A stretch of 64,000 nt of DNA from DATFDN01 sp963767645 (GCA_963767645.1 CAVYEW010000005.1:62001-126000), one strand, 5' to 3'. Shown: positions 50,341 to 59,484, numbered from the stretch's first letter. A program made the numbers and translations. Notes: generated by a model not told the origin, from the letters alone.

Positions 50341-51402
50341 ATGCCGACCTTCACCCCGGACAAGCTCCGCGCCGTCACCAGCCTGATCGTGCGCCGGATG
50401 GGCAGCAATGAGGCGGAGACGGCGGAGGTCTCCGACCATCTGATTCGCGCCAACCTCGCCGGCCACGACAGCCACGGCGTCGGGATGCTGCCGCGCTATG
50501 TGACGCTGCTGCAGGACAAGCTGCTGGTGCCGAACCAGACACTGGAGACGGTGGTCGATTTCGGCGCCCTGCTGGTGCTCGATGCGCGCCGCGGCTTCGG
50601 CCAGCGCATGGCCGCCGAGGCGGTCCGCCGCGCCATCGACCGCGCGCGAGAGCTGGGCGCTTGCGTCCTCGGGCTGCGCAACAGCGCCCATATCGGCCGG
50701 GTCGGCACCTATGGCGAGCTGGCGGTAGCTTCCGGGATGGCGTTCATCGGCTATGTGAACGTCGCCGACCACCACGACATTGCCGCCCCGTTCGGCGCCG
50801 GCGAGGCCCGCCTCGGCACCAACCCGTTTGTCACCGCCGTACCCGGTCCGAACGCCGAACCCGTGGTGCTCGACATGGCGACCACCACCATCGCCGCCGG
50901 CAAGGCCCGTGTCGCCCGCAACAAGGGCGTCGCCGTTCCGCCCGAAAGCCTGATCGACGCGGAGGGCCGCGCCACGACAGACCCGCGCGGGTTCATCGAC
51001 GACCATACCGGCGCGCTGGTGACGTTCGGCCGGCACAAGGGCTCCGGCCTCGCCATCATGTGCGAGATCATGGCCGGGGCGGTCGTCGGCGGAAAGCGCG
51101 CCGGCGAAACGTATCAGGGCGGCATCCTGAACAGCATGTTCGCCGTGATCACTGACCTGGGCCGGCTGAACGATCCGGGCTCCGTGGCCGAAGGCGTCGC
51201 GGCCACCGCTGCCCACATCAGATCCTCCCGCCTTGCGCCCGGATTCGAGACGATCCTGCTGCCCGGAGAGCCGGAACGCCGCTCCGCGCGCGAGCGGAGC
51301 GCGGCGGGCATTCCGGTGGACGACATGACCTGGGCGCAGATCCGCGAGGCCGCGGTCAGCCTTGGGATCACCGAGGCGGAATTGGAACGGGCGAACGCAT
51401 GA
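50341..51402 (+). CDS. Malate/lactate/ureidoglycolate-type dehydrogenase (Ldh2 family)
   Basis: A 353-residue NAD(P)-dependent 2-hydroxyacid dehydrogenase of the Ldh2 (YlbC/AllD) fold. It contains ANLAGHDSHGVGMLPRYV with the catalytic His, VLGLRNSAHIGRVGTYGELA, GTNPFVTAVPG, VLDMATTTIAAGKARVARN and HKGSGLAIMCEIMAG. It is coupled with the MmgE/PrpD gene (7-base gap). Substrate candidates are malate, ureidoglycolate or sulfolactate; it cannot be told from sequence. Confidence 0.93.
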   Translation: MPTFTPDKLRAVTSLIVRRMGSNEAETAEVSDHLIRANLAGHDSHGVGMLPRYVTLLQDKLLVPNQTLETVVDFGALLVLDARRGFGQRMAAEAVRRAIDRARELGACVLGLRNSAHIGRVGTYGELAVASGMAFIGYVNVADHHDIAAPFGAGEARLGTNPFVTAVPGPNAEPVVLDMATTTIAAGKARVARNKGVAVPPESLIDAEGRATTDPRGFIDDHTGALVTFGRHKGSGLAIMCEIMAGAVVGGKRAGETYQGGILNSMFAVITDLGRLNDPGSVAEGVAATAAHIRSSRLAPGFETILLPGEPERRSARERSAAGIPVDDMTWAQIREAAVSLGITEAELERANA

Positions 51403-51488
51403 AGGAACGGGGCCGGGCCTGCGCCCGACCCATGATCTTCACCGCCCGGAAAGCCACCTCCGAACGCAAAGCGGATCGCGCCTCAAGC

Positions 51489-51920
51489 TCATTCCGGCGC
51501 CGGGGAAGCCAGCGGTTTTCCCTTCTCGACCACATAGGTAATGATTATTTTCGTTGGCTCGGGGCCGTTTCTCAAGCTGTGTGGCGTCTCCGGCGGGATC
51601 TGAGAGCCTTCGCCGGCCTTCATCTGGCGATTGGGGCTTCCTTTCACCGCGAGCTCACCCCCGCCGGTGAGGAAATAGGCCGATTCGATGCCGGGATGGG
51701 TATGCCGAGCGACCATGGCGTTCGGACCGATATCCACCTCCATCAGCAACGTGACGTATCCGGCGGCGGGGCCGTCGGTTTGTTGCAAGGTCTTGCGGGT
51801 GAGTTCCGGAGTGCCGGCAGGCGTGCCGGATTGCTGGTTGGTCTGTGCGCTCGCCTCCGACCCAATGAATCCGGTCACGGCGCACAGGGCGCAAGGCACA
51901 AACAGACGTCGCGTAAACAC
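51489..51920 (-). CDS. Secreted single-domain cupin
   Basis: A 143-residue protein with a signal peptide (FTRRLFVPCALCAVTGFIGS, cut near EASA) and one cupin barrel. The metal site is the His-rich MVARHTHPGIESAYFLTGGG and PPETPHSLRNG. The role is probably binding or converting a small molecule in the periplasm. The GTG at 51918-51920 is chosen because GGGAGGAAG lies just before it and the signal peptide starts there; the ATG at 52016 adds an unlikely extension. Confidence 0.85.
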   Translation of the reverse strand: MFTRRLFVPCALCAVTGFIGSEASAQTNQQSGTPAGTPELTRKTLQQTDGPAAGYVTLLMEVDIGPNAMVARHTHPGIESAYFLTGGGELAVKGSPNRQMKAGEGSQIPPETPHSLRNGPEPTKIIITYVVEKGKPLASPAPE

Positions 51921-52046
51921 GAGCTTCCTCCCTTTCGGCACGTGCCGAAGAAAGCTTGCGTGAGCCGAACGTATCGTGTCAAGAGATCGTGACGAAACGC
52001 GCAGTCCCCAGACCATGTCCGGGGACAGTCACCGCGTCGGAAGCCG

Positions 52047-52976
52047 TCACCGCGTCGGGCGCGGCGGGTCCTGCTTGTAGTCGTAGAAGCCCCTGCCCGT
52101 CTTGCGCCCGAGCCAGCCGGCCTCGACGTATTTCACCAGCAGAGGGCACGGTCGGTACTTGCTGTCCGACAGACCCTCGTACAGCACCTGCATGATCGAC
52201 AGGCACGTATCCAGGCCGATGAAGTCGGCCAGCTCCAGCGGGCCCATCGGGTGGTTGGCGCCGAGCCGCATGGAGGTGTCGATGGCGGCGATGGAGCCGA
52301 CGCCCTCGTACAGGGCATAAACCGCCTCGTTGATCATCGGCACCAGGATGCGGTTGACGATGAAGGCCGGGAAGTCCTCGGAGACGGCGGTCGCCTTACC
52401 GAGCCGGTCCGCCAGCCCCTGCACGGCCTGGAAGGTCGGCTCGTCGGTGGCGATGCCGCGTATGATCTCGACCAGCTTCATGACCGGAACCGGGTTCATG
52501 AAGTGCATGCCGATGAACTTCTCGGGCCTGTCGGTCGCGGCGCCGAGACGGGTGATCGAGATGGAGGAGGTGTTGGAAGCAATCAGGCAGGACGGCTTGA
52601 TGTGCGGCGTCAGCGTCTTGAAGACCGCGCGCTTCACCTCCTCCTTCTCGGTCGCCGCCTCGATCACCAGATCGGCCTCGCCGAAGGCGCCGTAATCGGT
52701 GGAGGTATCGACGCGCGACAGCGCGGCATCGCGCGCCTCGGCGCTGATAAGCTTGCGGTTCACCTGCCGGTCCATGTTGCGCGCCATCAGGCCGACCGCC
52801 TTCTGCAGCGCCTCGGCGCGCACGTCCAGCATAGTGACTGGCAGCCCCGACAAAGCGCAGACATGGGCGATGCCGTTGCCCATCTGGCCGGCCCCGATGA
52901 CGCCGATGCGCGCGAGCTGCGGCGCGTCGGCGAGCAGCGGGGCGGCGGCCAGCGCCGATTTGACTTCCATGTTCAT
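52047..52976 (-). CDS. hbd: 3-hydroxybutyryl-CoA dehydrogenase
   Basis: It oxidises or reduces (3S)-hydroxyacyl-CoA with NAD(P). The 309-residue protein has the Rossmann motif RIGVIGAGQMGNGIAHVCAL, then DLVIEAATEKEEVKRAVF, the catalytic His region FIGMHFMNPVPVMKLVEI and the C-terminal HHCD domain (NHPMGPLELADFIGLDTCLS). It is third in the etfB-etfA-hbd run on the minus strand with a 3-base gap to etfA, an arrangement common in alphaproteobacteria. Confidence 0.96.
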   Translation of the reverse strand: MNMEVKSALAAAPLLADAPQLARIGVIGAGQMGNGIAHVCALSGLPVTMLDVRAEALQKAVGLMARNMDRQVNRKLISAEARDAALSRVDTSTDYGAFGEADLVIEAATEKEEVKRAVFKTLTPHIKPSCLIASNTSSISITRLGAATDRPEKFIGMHFMNPVPVMKLVEIIRGIATDEPTFQAVQGLADRLGKATAVSEDFPAFIVNRILVPMINEAVYALYEGVGSIAAIDTSMRLGANHPMGPLELADFIGLDTCLSIMQVLYEGLSDSKYRPCPLLVKYVEAGWLGRKTGRGFYDYKQDPPRPTR

Positions 52977-52979
52977 GTT

Positions 52980-53915
52980 TCAGGAGCGCTCCAGTTCCGC
53001 CGCCAACTCGGGCAGCGCCGTGAACAGATCAGCCACCAGGCCGTAATCGGCGACCTGGAAGATGGGCGCTTCCTCGTCCTTGTTGATCGCCACGATGACC
53101 TTGCTGTCCTTCATCCCGGCCAGATGCTGGATGGCGCCGGAGATGCCGACCGCGACGTAGAGGTCTGGGGCGACGATCTTGCCGGTCTGTCCCACCTGAT
53201 AGTCGTTAGGGACGAAACCGGAATCGACCGCCGCGCGGGAGGCGCCGATGGCGGCCCCCAGCTTGTCGGCGATCGGCTCGAGCAGCTTGAAGTTCTCGCC
53301 GCTCTGCATCCCGCGCCCGCCCGAGATCACCACCTTGGCGGCGGTCAGCTCCGGGCGCTCGCTCTTGGAAAGCTCGGCCGACACGAATGACGACAGGCCG
53401 GGGGCCTCGACCGCTTGCGCCTTCTCGATGGCCGCGCTGCCGCCCTCGGTCGCGACCGGGTCAAAGCTGGAAGCTCGCACCGTGATGACCTTCTTCGCAT
53501 CGGCTGATTTCACCGTGGCCATCGCGTTGCCCGCGTAGATCGGGCGGACGAACGTGTCGGCATCGACGACGTCGGCGACATCGCTGATTGGCTGGCTGTC
53601 CAGCAGGGCGGCGACCCGCGGCATGACGTTCTTGCCCACCGCCGTCGCGGCGGCGAGCAGGTGAGAGTAGGCGGGCGCCAGCGAGACCATCAGTGCCGCC
53701 ACTGGCTCGGCCAGGATGTGCTCGTACTGCGGATCGTCGGCGACCAGCACCTTGCTCAGGCCGGGAAGCTTCGAGGCGGCCTCGGCTGCCGCCTGGACGC
53801 CCTGGCCCACGATCAGACCGTGTGCCTCGCCCAGCTTGGCGGCGGCCGCAACGGCGCTGCGCGAGGGCTGCTTGATGCCGGCATTGTCGTATTCCAGCAG
53901 GACCAGTGACGCCAT
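52980..53915 (-). CDS. etfA: Electron-transfer flavoprotein alpha subunit
   Basis: It binds FAD and, with EtfB, passes electrons from acyl-CoA dehydrogenases to the ubiquinone pool through ETF-QO. The 311-residue protein has the C-terminal FAD domain (VVISGGRGMQSGENFKLLEP, KLGAAIGASRAAVDSGFVPN, QVGQTGKIVAPDLYVAVGIS, AIQHLAGMKDSKVIVAINKD). It is read directly after etfB (2-base gap). Confidence 0.98.
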   Translation of the reverse strand: MASLVLLEYDNAGIKQPSRSAVAAAAKLGEAHGLIVGQGVQAAAEAASKLPGLSKVLVADDPQYEHILAEPVAALMVSLAPAYSHLLAAATAVGKNVMPRVAALLDSQPISDVADVVDADTFVRPIYAGNAMATVKSADAKKVITVRASSFDPVATEGGSAAIEKAQAVEAPGLSSFVSAELSKSERPELTAAKVVISGGRGMQSGENFKLLEPIADKLGAAIGASRAAVDSGFVPNDYQVGQTGKIVAPDLYVAVGISGAIQHLAGMKDSKVIVAINKDEEAPIFQVADYGLVADLFTALPELAAELERS

Positions 53916-53917
53916 GC

Positions 53918-54667
53918 TCAGATCACCTTCGCTTCCGTCTTGAGCTTCTGCACCAGCTCAGCCACCGAGCCGACCTTCACCCCGGCCTTGCGTTTCGGCG
54001 GATCGCTGACCTTGATCGTGGTCAGCCGGGGCGTCGGATCGACGCCCAGATCGGCGGGCTTCATGTTGACGATCGGCTTCTTGCGCGCCTTCATGATGTT
54101 CGGCAGCGAGGCGTAACGCGGCTCGTTCAACCGCAGATCGGTAGTGATAATCGCGGGCAGGTTGAGCGCGACCGTCTCCAGCCCGCCATCCACCTCGCGC
54201 GTGACGGTGATCTTGTCGCCGTCCACGCTGAGCTTGCTCGCGAAGGTGCCCTGCGGCCAGCCAAGCAGGGCAGCCAGCATCTGGCCGGTGGCGTTCATGT
54301 CGTCGTCGATCGCCTGCTTGCCAAGGATGACCAGGCGCGGCTGCTCACGCTCGACGATTGCCCTCAGGAGCTTGGCGACGGCGAGCGGCTGAAGCTCGGC
54401 GTCGGTCTCGACCAGGATGCCGCGATCGGCGCCCATCGCGAGCGCGGTGCGGATGGTCTCGGCGCACTGCGCCACGCCCAGGGACACCGCCACGATCTCG
54501 GTCGCGACGCCCTTCTCCTTCAGGCGGACAGCCTCTTCGACCGCGATCTCGTCGAACGGGTTCATCGACATCTTGACGCCGGAGGTCTCCACTCCGGTTC
54601 CGTCCGTCTTGACCCGCACTTTCACATTGTAATCCACGACGCGCTTGACCGGGACGACTATTTTCAT
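53918..54667 (-). CDS. etfB: Electron-transfer flavoprotein beta subunit
   Basis: The 249-residue small subunit of ETF, binding AMP. It begins MKIVVPVKRVVDYNVKVRVK and includes NPFDEIAVEEAVRLKEKG, GKQAIDDDMNATGQMLAALL and LRLNEPRYASLPNIMKARKK, which carries the ETF-beta recognition-loop region. It is the first gene of the etfB-etfA-hbd run. A small inverted repeat (54741-54759) lies about 75 bases upstream, where its promoter would be. Confidence 0.98.
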   Translation of the reverse strand: MKIVVPVKRVVDYNVKVRVKTDGTGVETSGVKMSMNPFDEIAVEEAVRLKEKGVATEIVAVSLGVAQCAETIRTALAMGADRGILVETDAELQPLAVAKLLRAIVEREQPRLVILGKQAIDDDMNATGQMLAALLGWPQGTFASKLSVDGDKITVTREVDGGLETVALNLPAIITTDLRLNEPRYASLPNIMKARKKPIVNMKPADLGVDPTPRLTTIKVSDPPKRKAGVKVGSVAELVQKLKTEAKVI

Positions 54668-54740
54668 GAGACCGTGCCGCCTTCAGGACCCGTGCGGGGA
54701 CGGCGCGCCGCCGGACGGAACGCCTGTTCGCACATGCAAT

Positions 54741-54759
54741 ATAAGGGAGCGGACCTTAT
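54741..54759 (-). promoter_or_regulatory. Inverted repeat upstream of etfB, possible operator
   Basis: ATAAGG and CCTTAT form a 6-bp inverted repeat with a 7-base spacer. On the minus strand TATATT follows in the spacing of a -10-like element. It is about 75 bases before the etfB start and is the most AT-rich part of that gap. This is a weak candidate on sequence alone. Confidence 0.2.
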
Positions 54760-54803
54760 GCACCCGCCCCAGCCACTGTCAAACGCGCGTTAACGATGCG
54801 CGA

Positions 54804-55007
54804 TCAACCCCGCAGGAGTTCCAGCATCAGAATGAACAGCAGCAGCGCCGCTGCTTGCAGCAGGACACGCCAGCGCATGAGCGTGTTCGAGCGCCGCGGA
54901 TTATCGCCCCCACGGGCGACGCTGATCAGCCCCGCGAACAACACGCCAAGCGTCGCGAACATCAGCGGAACAATCAGGAAAGGCAGGAAGTGGGTCACGC
55001 GGGTCAC
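54804..55007 (-). CDS. Twin-transmembrane protein, HIG1 type
   Basis: A 67-residue protein with two helices: FLIVPLMFATLGVLFAGLIS and LLQAAALLLFILMLELLRG, joined by a basic loop with GGDNPRRSNTLMRWRV. This is the shape of hypoxia-induced (HIG1) domain proteins, which in alphaproteobacteria and mitochondria associate with respiratory complexes. It lies between etfB and the mechanosensitive channel gene and is transcribed alone. Confidence 0.8.
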   Translation of the reverse strand: MTRVTHFLPFLIVPLMFATLGVLFAGLISVARGGDNPRRSNTLMRWRVLLQAAALLLFILMLELLRG

Positions 55008-55111
55008 GTCATGCTGAGGGACCGAGCTTACATGGTGCGGCGGTGCGTGTCGCCATGGGGACGGCTCGCGCCCCCTATGCAGTTCCGGACCGGCATGCCC
55101 CCCTCACCCAA

Positions 55112-55137
55112 CCTCTCCCCCCGTTCCGGGGGAGAGG
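55112..55137. repeat. Perfect GC-rich hairpin
   Basis: CCTCTCCCCC (55112-55121) pairs with GGGGGAGAGG (55128-55137) around CGTTCC, followed by GGCTAAT. The right half resembles the sequence at 2707-2724. It is probably a dispersed intergenic palindrome or a terminator between the HIG1-type gene and the channel gene. It differs in sequence from the 122-bp REP-like elements. Confidence 0.55.
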
Positions 55138-55191
55138 GGCTAATCCGCCCGCTCAACCGCACAGGCGTGCGCTGGCGAGCCCGATCCTGCC

Positions 55192-57618
55192 GTGAAGTAC
55201 GCGCCTCTCCGGGCAGCGATCGCCCTCCTTCTTGCCCTTCTCGCCGGGCCTCGCCTTGCGCGCGCCGCGGAGCCGCCCGCCGCGCCGGCAGTCGGCGCGA
55301 CGCAGGCGCAAGAGGCGCTGAGCGTGCTGACCGATCCGGCGCGGCGCGCGCAGATGGTCGCTACGCTGCAGGCAATCATCCAGGCGGACGCGGCCCGCCC
55401 CGCCGCAACCGCAGCCGCCAAGCCGGCCGCGGCGGCTCCGCCCGCGTCGGCATCTGTTCCTACTCCGGCCGCCGCCGCCGCCGCCGCGGCGGCGCCGAAG
55501 GTCCAGCTCAACCCCGACAGTCTGGGCGCGGCCATCGTGATGGGCGCTTCGGGATTTCTCGGCCGGCTTTGGATGCGCACCATCATGGCGGCGCAGACCG
55601 TGCAAAGCCTGCCCCTGCTATGGGGCTGGATCGTGGTCATGGCCACGAACCCGCTGGCCCATTCGATCCTGCGCTCGGCGGTCTGGCGCCTCGCCGTGGC
55701 CTTCGCCGCCAGCCTCGCGGCCGAGGCGGCGATACGGTGGCTTGTGCGCGGGCCGGTGCGGATGCTGGAGATGCGCGCCCCTGCCGGGCCGGGCTCCGCC
55801 GGACCCTCCTCGCGGGACACGGCGGCTGAGGAGGACGACGAGCCGGCCGAGCCGCAGGAGGCCGAGGCGCCGCGCTCGCGGCGCAGCACGGCGCTTACCT
55901 TGCTCCGCCGCCTGCCCCTCGTGTTTGCGCGGCTGCTGCTCAACCTCCTGCCGGTCGCCGCCTTCGCCGTGGCCGGGCATGCCGTCGCGGCGAGCGAGAT
56001 CGGCGGCGATGAGCAGTCCCGCCTCGTGGTGCTGGCAATGGTGGACGCCTACGCCATCTCGGCCGCCGTAATGTCATTCTCCCGCATGATGCTGTCGCCC
56101 GATGGACGGCGGCTGCGGCTGCTGCGGGTGTCGGACGCAACCGCCGTCTGGGCAACCAACTGGATCCGCGCGCTGACCGCGGTCACGGTGTTCGGCTTCG
56201 CCATCGCCGAGGTCGGGGTGGCGCTTGGCATGTCGATGCCGGCCCATGACGGACTGCTGAAGATCTGCGGGCTGATCGATCATGTGATGCTGGGCGTGAT
56301 GGTAGTGCAGAGCCGGCGCGCGGTCCGCGACCGCTTGCGCGCGCCGGCCGGCGCCACTGGTCCGATAGCGCGGCTGCGCAATGCGCTGGCGCCGGTCTGG
56401 CACTGGATCGCCCTGTTCGTTCTGGCCACTGTCTGGATCGGCTGGGCACTCGAAATCCCGAACGGCTTCATCGTCATCCTGCGCGTCTTCCTGACCGTCG
56501 TGGCGGTCCTGGTGCTGTCTCGCCTGGCGCTGATCGTGCTGCTCGGCATGTTGGAGCGCGCCGGCCGTGTCAGCCCCGACCTCGCCGCGCGCTACCCCGG
56601 TCTGGAGGCGCGGCTCGGCTTCTATCATCCGCTGGTGCAGGGAACCGCCCGCGCGGTCGTCTATATCGGGGCCGGCGTGCTGATGCTGGAGTTGTGGGGC
56701 GTGCCCATCGTCCCCTGGTTCGCCGACACTCTGCTCGGCCGGCGGCTCGCGGCGGGACTCGGCACCGTCCTGCTCACGCTGCTGCTGGCGATCGCCGTGT
56801 GGGAAGCCGTGAACGCGGGACTGCAGGCGCACCTCGCCCGGCTGACGCGCGAGCAGCAGGCGGCCCGCTCGGCGCGGCTGCGCACCTTGCTGCCGTTGCT
56901 CAGGACTGCGCTCCTGGTGACGATCGTGGTGATCGCCGGCCTCACCGTGCTGTCGGAGATTGGCATCAATATCGGGCCGTTGCTGGCCGGCGCGGGCATC
57001 GTCGGCGTGGCCATCGGCTTCGGCTCGCAGAAGCTGGTGCAGGACCTGATCACCGGCATCTTCCTGCTGCTGGAGAACGCGATGCAGGTCGGCGACTGGG
57101 TGACGGTCTCCGGCCTGTCCGGCACGGTGGAGAACCTGTCCGTGCGCACCATACGGCTGCGCGCCAGCGACGGATCGGTTCACATCATCCCGTTCAGCGC
57201 CGTGACCAGCGTGACCAACACCAATCGCGGCCTGGGCAACGCCTCAGTCAGCGTCACCGTTTCCTATGACGAGGATACCGACCGCGTCGGCGAGATCCTG
57301 AAGGACATCGCGGCGACGATGCGGACGGAACCGGACTTCGCGGGCCTGATGCTCAGCGATTTGCAGCTTTGGGGGGTGGACAAGATGGACGGCGCCAGCG
57401 TCACAATCGCCGGCCAGATCATCTGCACGGATACCGGCCGCTGGCCGGTGCAGCGGGAATTCAACCGGCGACTCAAGAGACGGTTCCAGGAGGAGGGCGT
57501 GGAAATCTACAATCCGGCGCGCACCGTGGTAATCCCGGCGGCACCCGATCCGCCGCGCGCCCTGACGGCCGGGCCCGCACTGGCCCGGCCGGCCGCTGCG
57601 GGCGGGGGCCGGCAGTGA
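55192..57618 (+). CDS. Large MscS-type mechanosensitive channel
   Basis: An 808-residue inner-membrane channel. A signal-like helix (LLALLAGPRLARAAEPP) and an Ala-rich periplasmic region are followed by about ten membrane helices. The MscS core (about 610-760) has the pore helix region GPLLAGAGIVGVAIGFGSQK, LVQDLITGIFLLLENAMQVG and VGDWVTVSGLSGTVE of the beta domain. Overlong members of this family resemble MscK or YbdG. It starts at GTG 55192 and overlaps the dioxygenase gene by 4 bases (GTGA). Confidence 0.94.
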   Translation: MKYAPLRAAIALLLALLAGPRLARAAEPPAAPAVGATQAQEALSVLTDPARRAQMVATLQAIIQADAARPAATAAAKPAAAAPPASASVPTPAAAAAAAAAPKVQLNPDSLGAAIVMGASGFLGRLWMRTIMAAQTVQSLPLLWGWIVVMATNPLAHSILRSAVWRLAVAFAASLAAEAAIRWLVRGPVRMLEMRAPAGPGSAGPSSRDTAAEEDDEPAEPQEAEAPRSRRSTALTLLRRLPLVFARLLLNLLPVAAFAVAGHAVAASEIGGDEQSRLVVLAMVDAYAISAAVMSFSRMMLSPDGRRLRLLRVSDATAVWATNWIRALTAVTVFGFAIAEVGVALGMSMPAHDGLLKICGLIDHVMLGVMVVQSRRAVRDRLRAPAGATGPIARLRNALAPVWHWIALFVLATVWIGWALEIPNGFIVILRVFLTVVAVLVLSRLALIVLLGMLERAGRVSPDLAARYPGLEARLGFYHPLVQGTARAVVYIGAGVLMLELWGVPIVPWFADTLLGRRLAAGLGTVLLTLLLAIAVWEAVNAGLQAHLARLTREQQAARSARLRTLLPLLRTALLVTIVVIAGLTVLSEIGINIGPLLAGAGIVGVAIGFGSQKLVQDLITGIFLLLENAMQVGDWVTVSGLSGTVENLSVRTIRLRASDGSVHIIPFSAVTSVTNTNRGLGNASVSVTVSYDEDTDRVGEILKDIAATMRTEPDFAGLMLSDLQLWGVDKMDGASVTIAGQIICTDTGRWPVQREFNRRLKRRFQEEGVEIYNPARTVVIPAAPDPPRALTAGPALARPAAAGGGRQ

Positions 57619-58352
57619 GCGGCCCCGACCTGCTCGCCTCGTTGGCGGAGGCGGTGGCGCGCGAGGGTTTCGCTTTCGTGCATGGGGCGGAGATGCGCAC
57701 TGTCCTGGCCCGCGTCGGCTCGCTCGCCGATTGGGACCACTTCGCCGCGAGCTGGGACGATCTCGGCATGGACACCTACATGGCCGACGGCGGGCGATAC
57801 CGGAAGCGCCGCCACGCGGTCTACGCGGCCGGCCCGGACGGCATCCGCCGCAAGACGCACCAGGCGCATTATCAGAGCCGGGACTACAACAGGTTGAACG
57901 GCGGCATTGCCCGCTGGTTCGAGCCGGTGCTGCCCGAGATCGGCGCCGGGCCGAGCATGACCACGGTGCTCGCGACCTGCCGCGCGCTGTTCGAGCGCCT
58001 TACCCCGACCCGGCCCGGACAAGCGCCGCGATGGCATGTCGAGGTCCACCAGTTCCGCATCGAGGCACGCGCCGACCAGGCCGGCCGGCCGACGCCCGAA
58101 GGATCGCACCAGGACGGCGTGGACCACGTGCTGGTCCTGCTGGTCGGGCGCCGCAACATCCGCGAGGGCGTGACCGCCGTCACCGACCTCACCGGCTGCC
58201 CTCTCGGCAGCTTCACCTTGACCGAGCCCTTCGACGCAGCGCTGGTCGACGACAACCGGGTGATGCACGGCGTCACCCCGGTTGCGCCCGTCGATCCCGC
58301 GCGTCCCGGCTATCGGGACGTCCTAGTGGTGACGTTCCGGCTAGAGGCTTAG
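57615..58352 (+). CDS. 2OG-Fe(II) dioxygenase family protein
   Basis: A 245-residue protein of the BsmA/DUF2257-like dioxygenase family. The iron site is seen in PEGSHQDGVDHVLVLL (His, Asp) and in the distal His of DDNRVMHGVTPV, with the Arg of GYRDVLVVTFRLE as 2-oxoglutarate ligand. RWHVEVHQFRIEA leads in. Related enzymes hydroxylate free amino acids. The GTG start overlaps the MscS stop (GTGA), so it is translationally coupled, an odd partner for a channel. Confidence 0.88.
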   Translation: MSGPDLLASLAEAVAREGFAFVHGAEMRTVLARVGSLADWDHFAASWDDLGMDTYMADGGRYRKRRHAVYAAGPDGIRRKTHQAHYQSRDYNRLNGGIARWFEPVLPEIGAGPSMTTVLATCRALFERLTPTRPGQAPRWHVEVHQFRIEARADQAGRPTPEGSHQDGVDHVLVLLVGRRNIREGVTAVTDLTGCPLGSFTLTEPFDAALVDDNRVMHGVTPVAPVDPARPGYRDVLVVTFRLEA

Positions 58353-58395
58353 CGCCGGGTCGCAACCCGATCAGCCTCCCCGATATGTTTGATTG

Positions 58396-58428
58396 GATAT
58401 AGCGCGGCCACGAAACGGCTGCTATATC
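58396..58428 (+). promoter_or_regulatory. Inverted repeat before the molybdopterin-domain gene
   Basis: GATATAGC (58396-58403) and GCTATATC (58421-58428) form a perfect inverted repeat with a 17-base spacer, 26 bases before the gene at 58454. The region also contains CGATAT and ATATAGCG (58381-58386 and 58397-58404), which loosely recall the CG-TATAT and ATATA-CG halves of ModE sites. That relation is speculation, suggested by the molybdopterin-like protein downstream. Confidence 0.3.
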
Positions 58429-58453
58429 GGCTGCAAAATCAGGAGGGGACAGG

Positions 58454-59484
58454 ATGCGAACCGGCGATCGCTTTGCGCTGCTCAAGGATTTCGACGCTCT
58501 GATCGCACGCGACCCGGCCTTGGCGGCGCTGCTGCCCTATCTTGGCGGCTTGCAGACCGGCAGCTCGCTCTTTTTCACCCTGTCCGGCGCGATCGCCGAT
58601 CCGGGGATCTACGATCGCCAGATCCTGCAAACGGCGGCGGCTTCTGAGACCGAGACCGCCACCTATACGGCCGCGGGTACCCCGGTGACGGACACCTATA
58701 CGGGGCCGACATTGTGGACCCTTCTGCAGAGCGCGGGCGGCGTGACCACGACGGACGCGAAGAATGACATCTTGAGCAAATACGTCGTTGCCACCGGCAG
58801 CGACGGCTATGCCGCCGTGTTCTCGCTCGGCGAGATCGATCCGAGCTTCGGCAACCAACCGGTCCTGGTCGCTTATGCCGACACCGCCGGCCAGCTTGGG
58901 CGGTCGGGCGCCGATGGTTTCGCGCGTATGGTGGTCTCCGGTGATCTGGCTGGCGGGCGCTATGTCTCCAACCTGGTCAGCCTGCAAGTCGAGGGCCTGC
59001 CTCCGGCCACGCCAGGGCCGGGCGGCATCTCGGACCAGGTTGCCGTCGCGGGGCACGTCGCCGACCCCGGCACGTTCACCCCTATTACGCTCGAGGCCCT
59101 CAACCAGGGCGTGACCGAGACGGCAACATACCTCTCCGCTGCCGGCAGCGTGACCGACACCTATACCGGCGTGCCGTTGTGGAGTTTGCTGAACGATACC
59201 GGCCTGCTGACCGATGCATCGGTCAAGAGCGACGTGCTGCGCGATTTCGTGGTTTCCACCGGCAGCGACGGCTATCGCGCGATCATCTCGCTGGCGAGAT
59301 CAACCCCGCTTTCGGCAATCAGCCAGACCTCGTGGCGTATGCCGATACTGGCGGTCAGCTTGGCGCATCCGGCGCCGACGGTGCGATGCGGCTCATCGTG
59401 CCGGGAGATCGGGCAGGCGGGCGGTACGTGTCGAATCTCGTCAGCCTTGAAGTCGTCCACGCGACGACGCTGCCGCAAAGCTAG
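58454..59484 (+). pseudogene. Two-repeat molybdopterin-domain-like protein with a one-base deletion
   Basis: The gene codes for two copies of one domain. Repeat 1 (about 58570-58995) has VTDTYTGPTLWTLLQSAGG, KYVVATGSDGYAAVFSLGEI and GGRYVSNLVSLQVEG. Repeat 2 has VTDTYTGVPLWSLLNDTG, DFVVSTGSDGYRAIISLA and, after a frame change, GEINPAFGNQPDLVAY and GGRYVSNLVSLEV, ending at TAG 59484. Aligning the repeats shows TCGCTCGGCGAG in the first and TCGCTGGCGAG in the second (59289-59299): one C is missing. The domain resembles oxidoreductase molybdopterin-binding folds. GGAGGGG precedes the ATG. Function not known. Confidence 0.7.

Noticed and set aside
47448..50453. 1001-codon open frame on the minus strand
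   Set aside because: It is antisense to the SMP-30 and MmgE/PrpD genes, has low-complexity Arg/Gly/His composition and follows from high GC; only its last 52 codons look real.
55396..55500. Ala-rich low-complexity region in the MscS-type channel as possible repeat or phage recombination site
   Set aside because: It is coding sequence for a flexible Ala/Pro linker, common in GC-rich periplasmic proteins.
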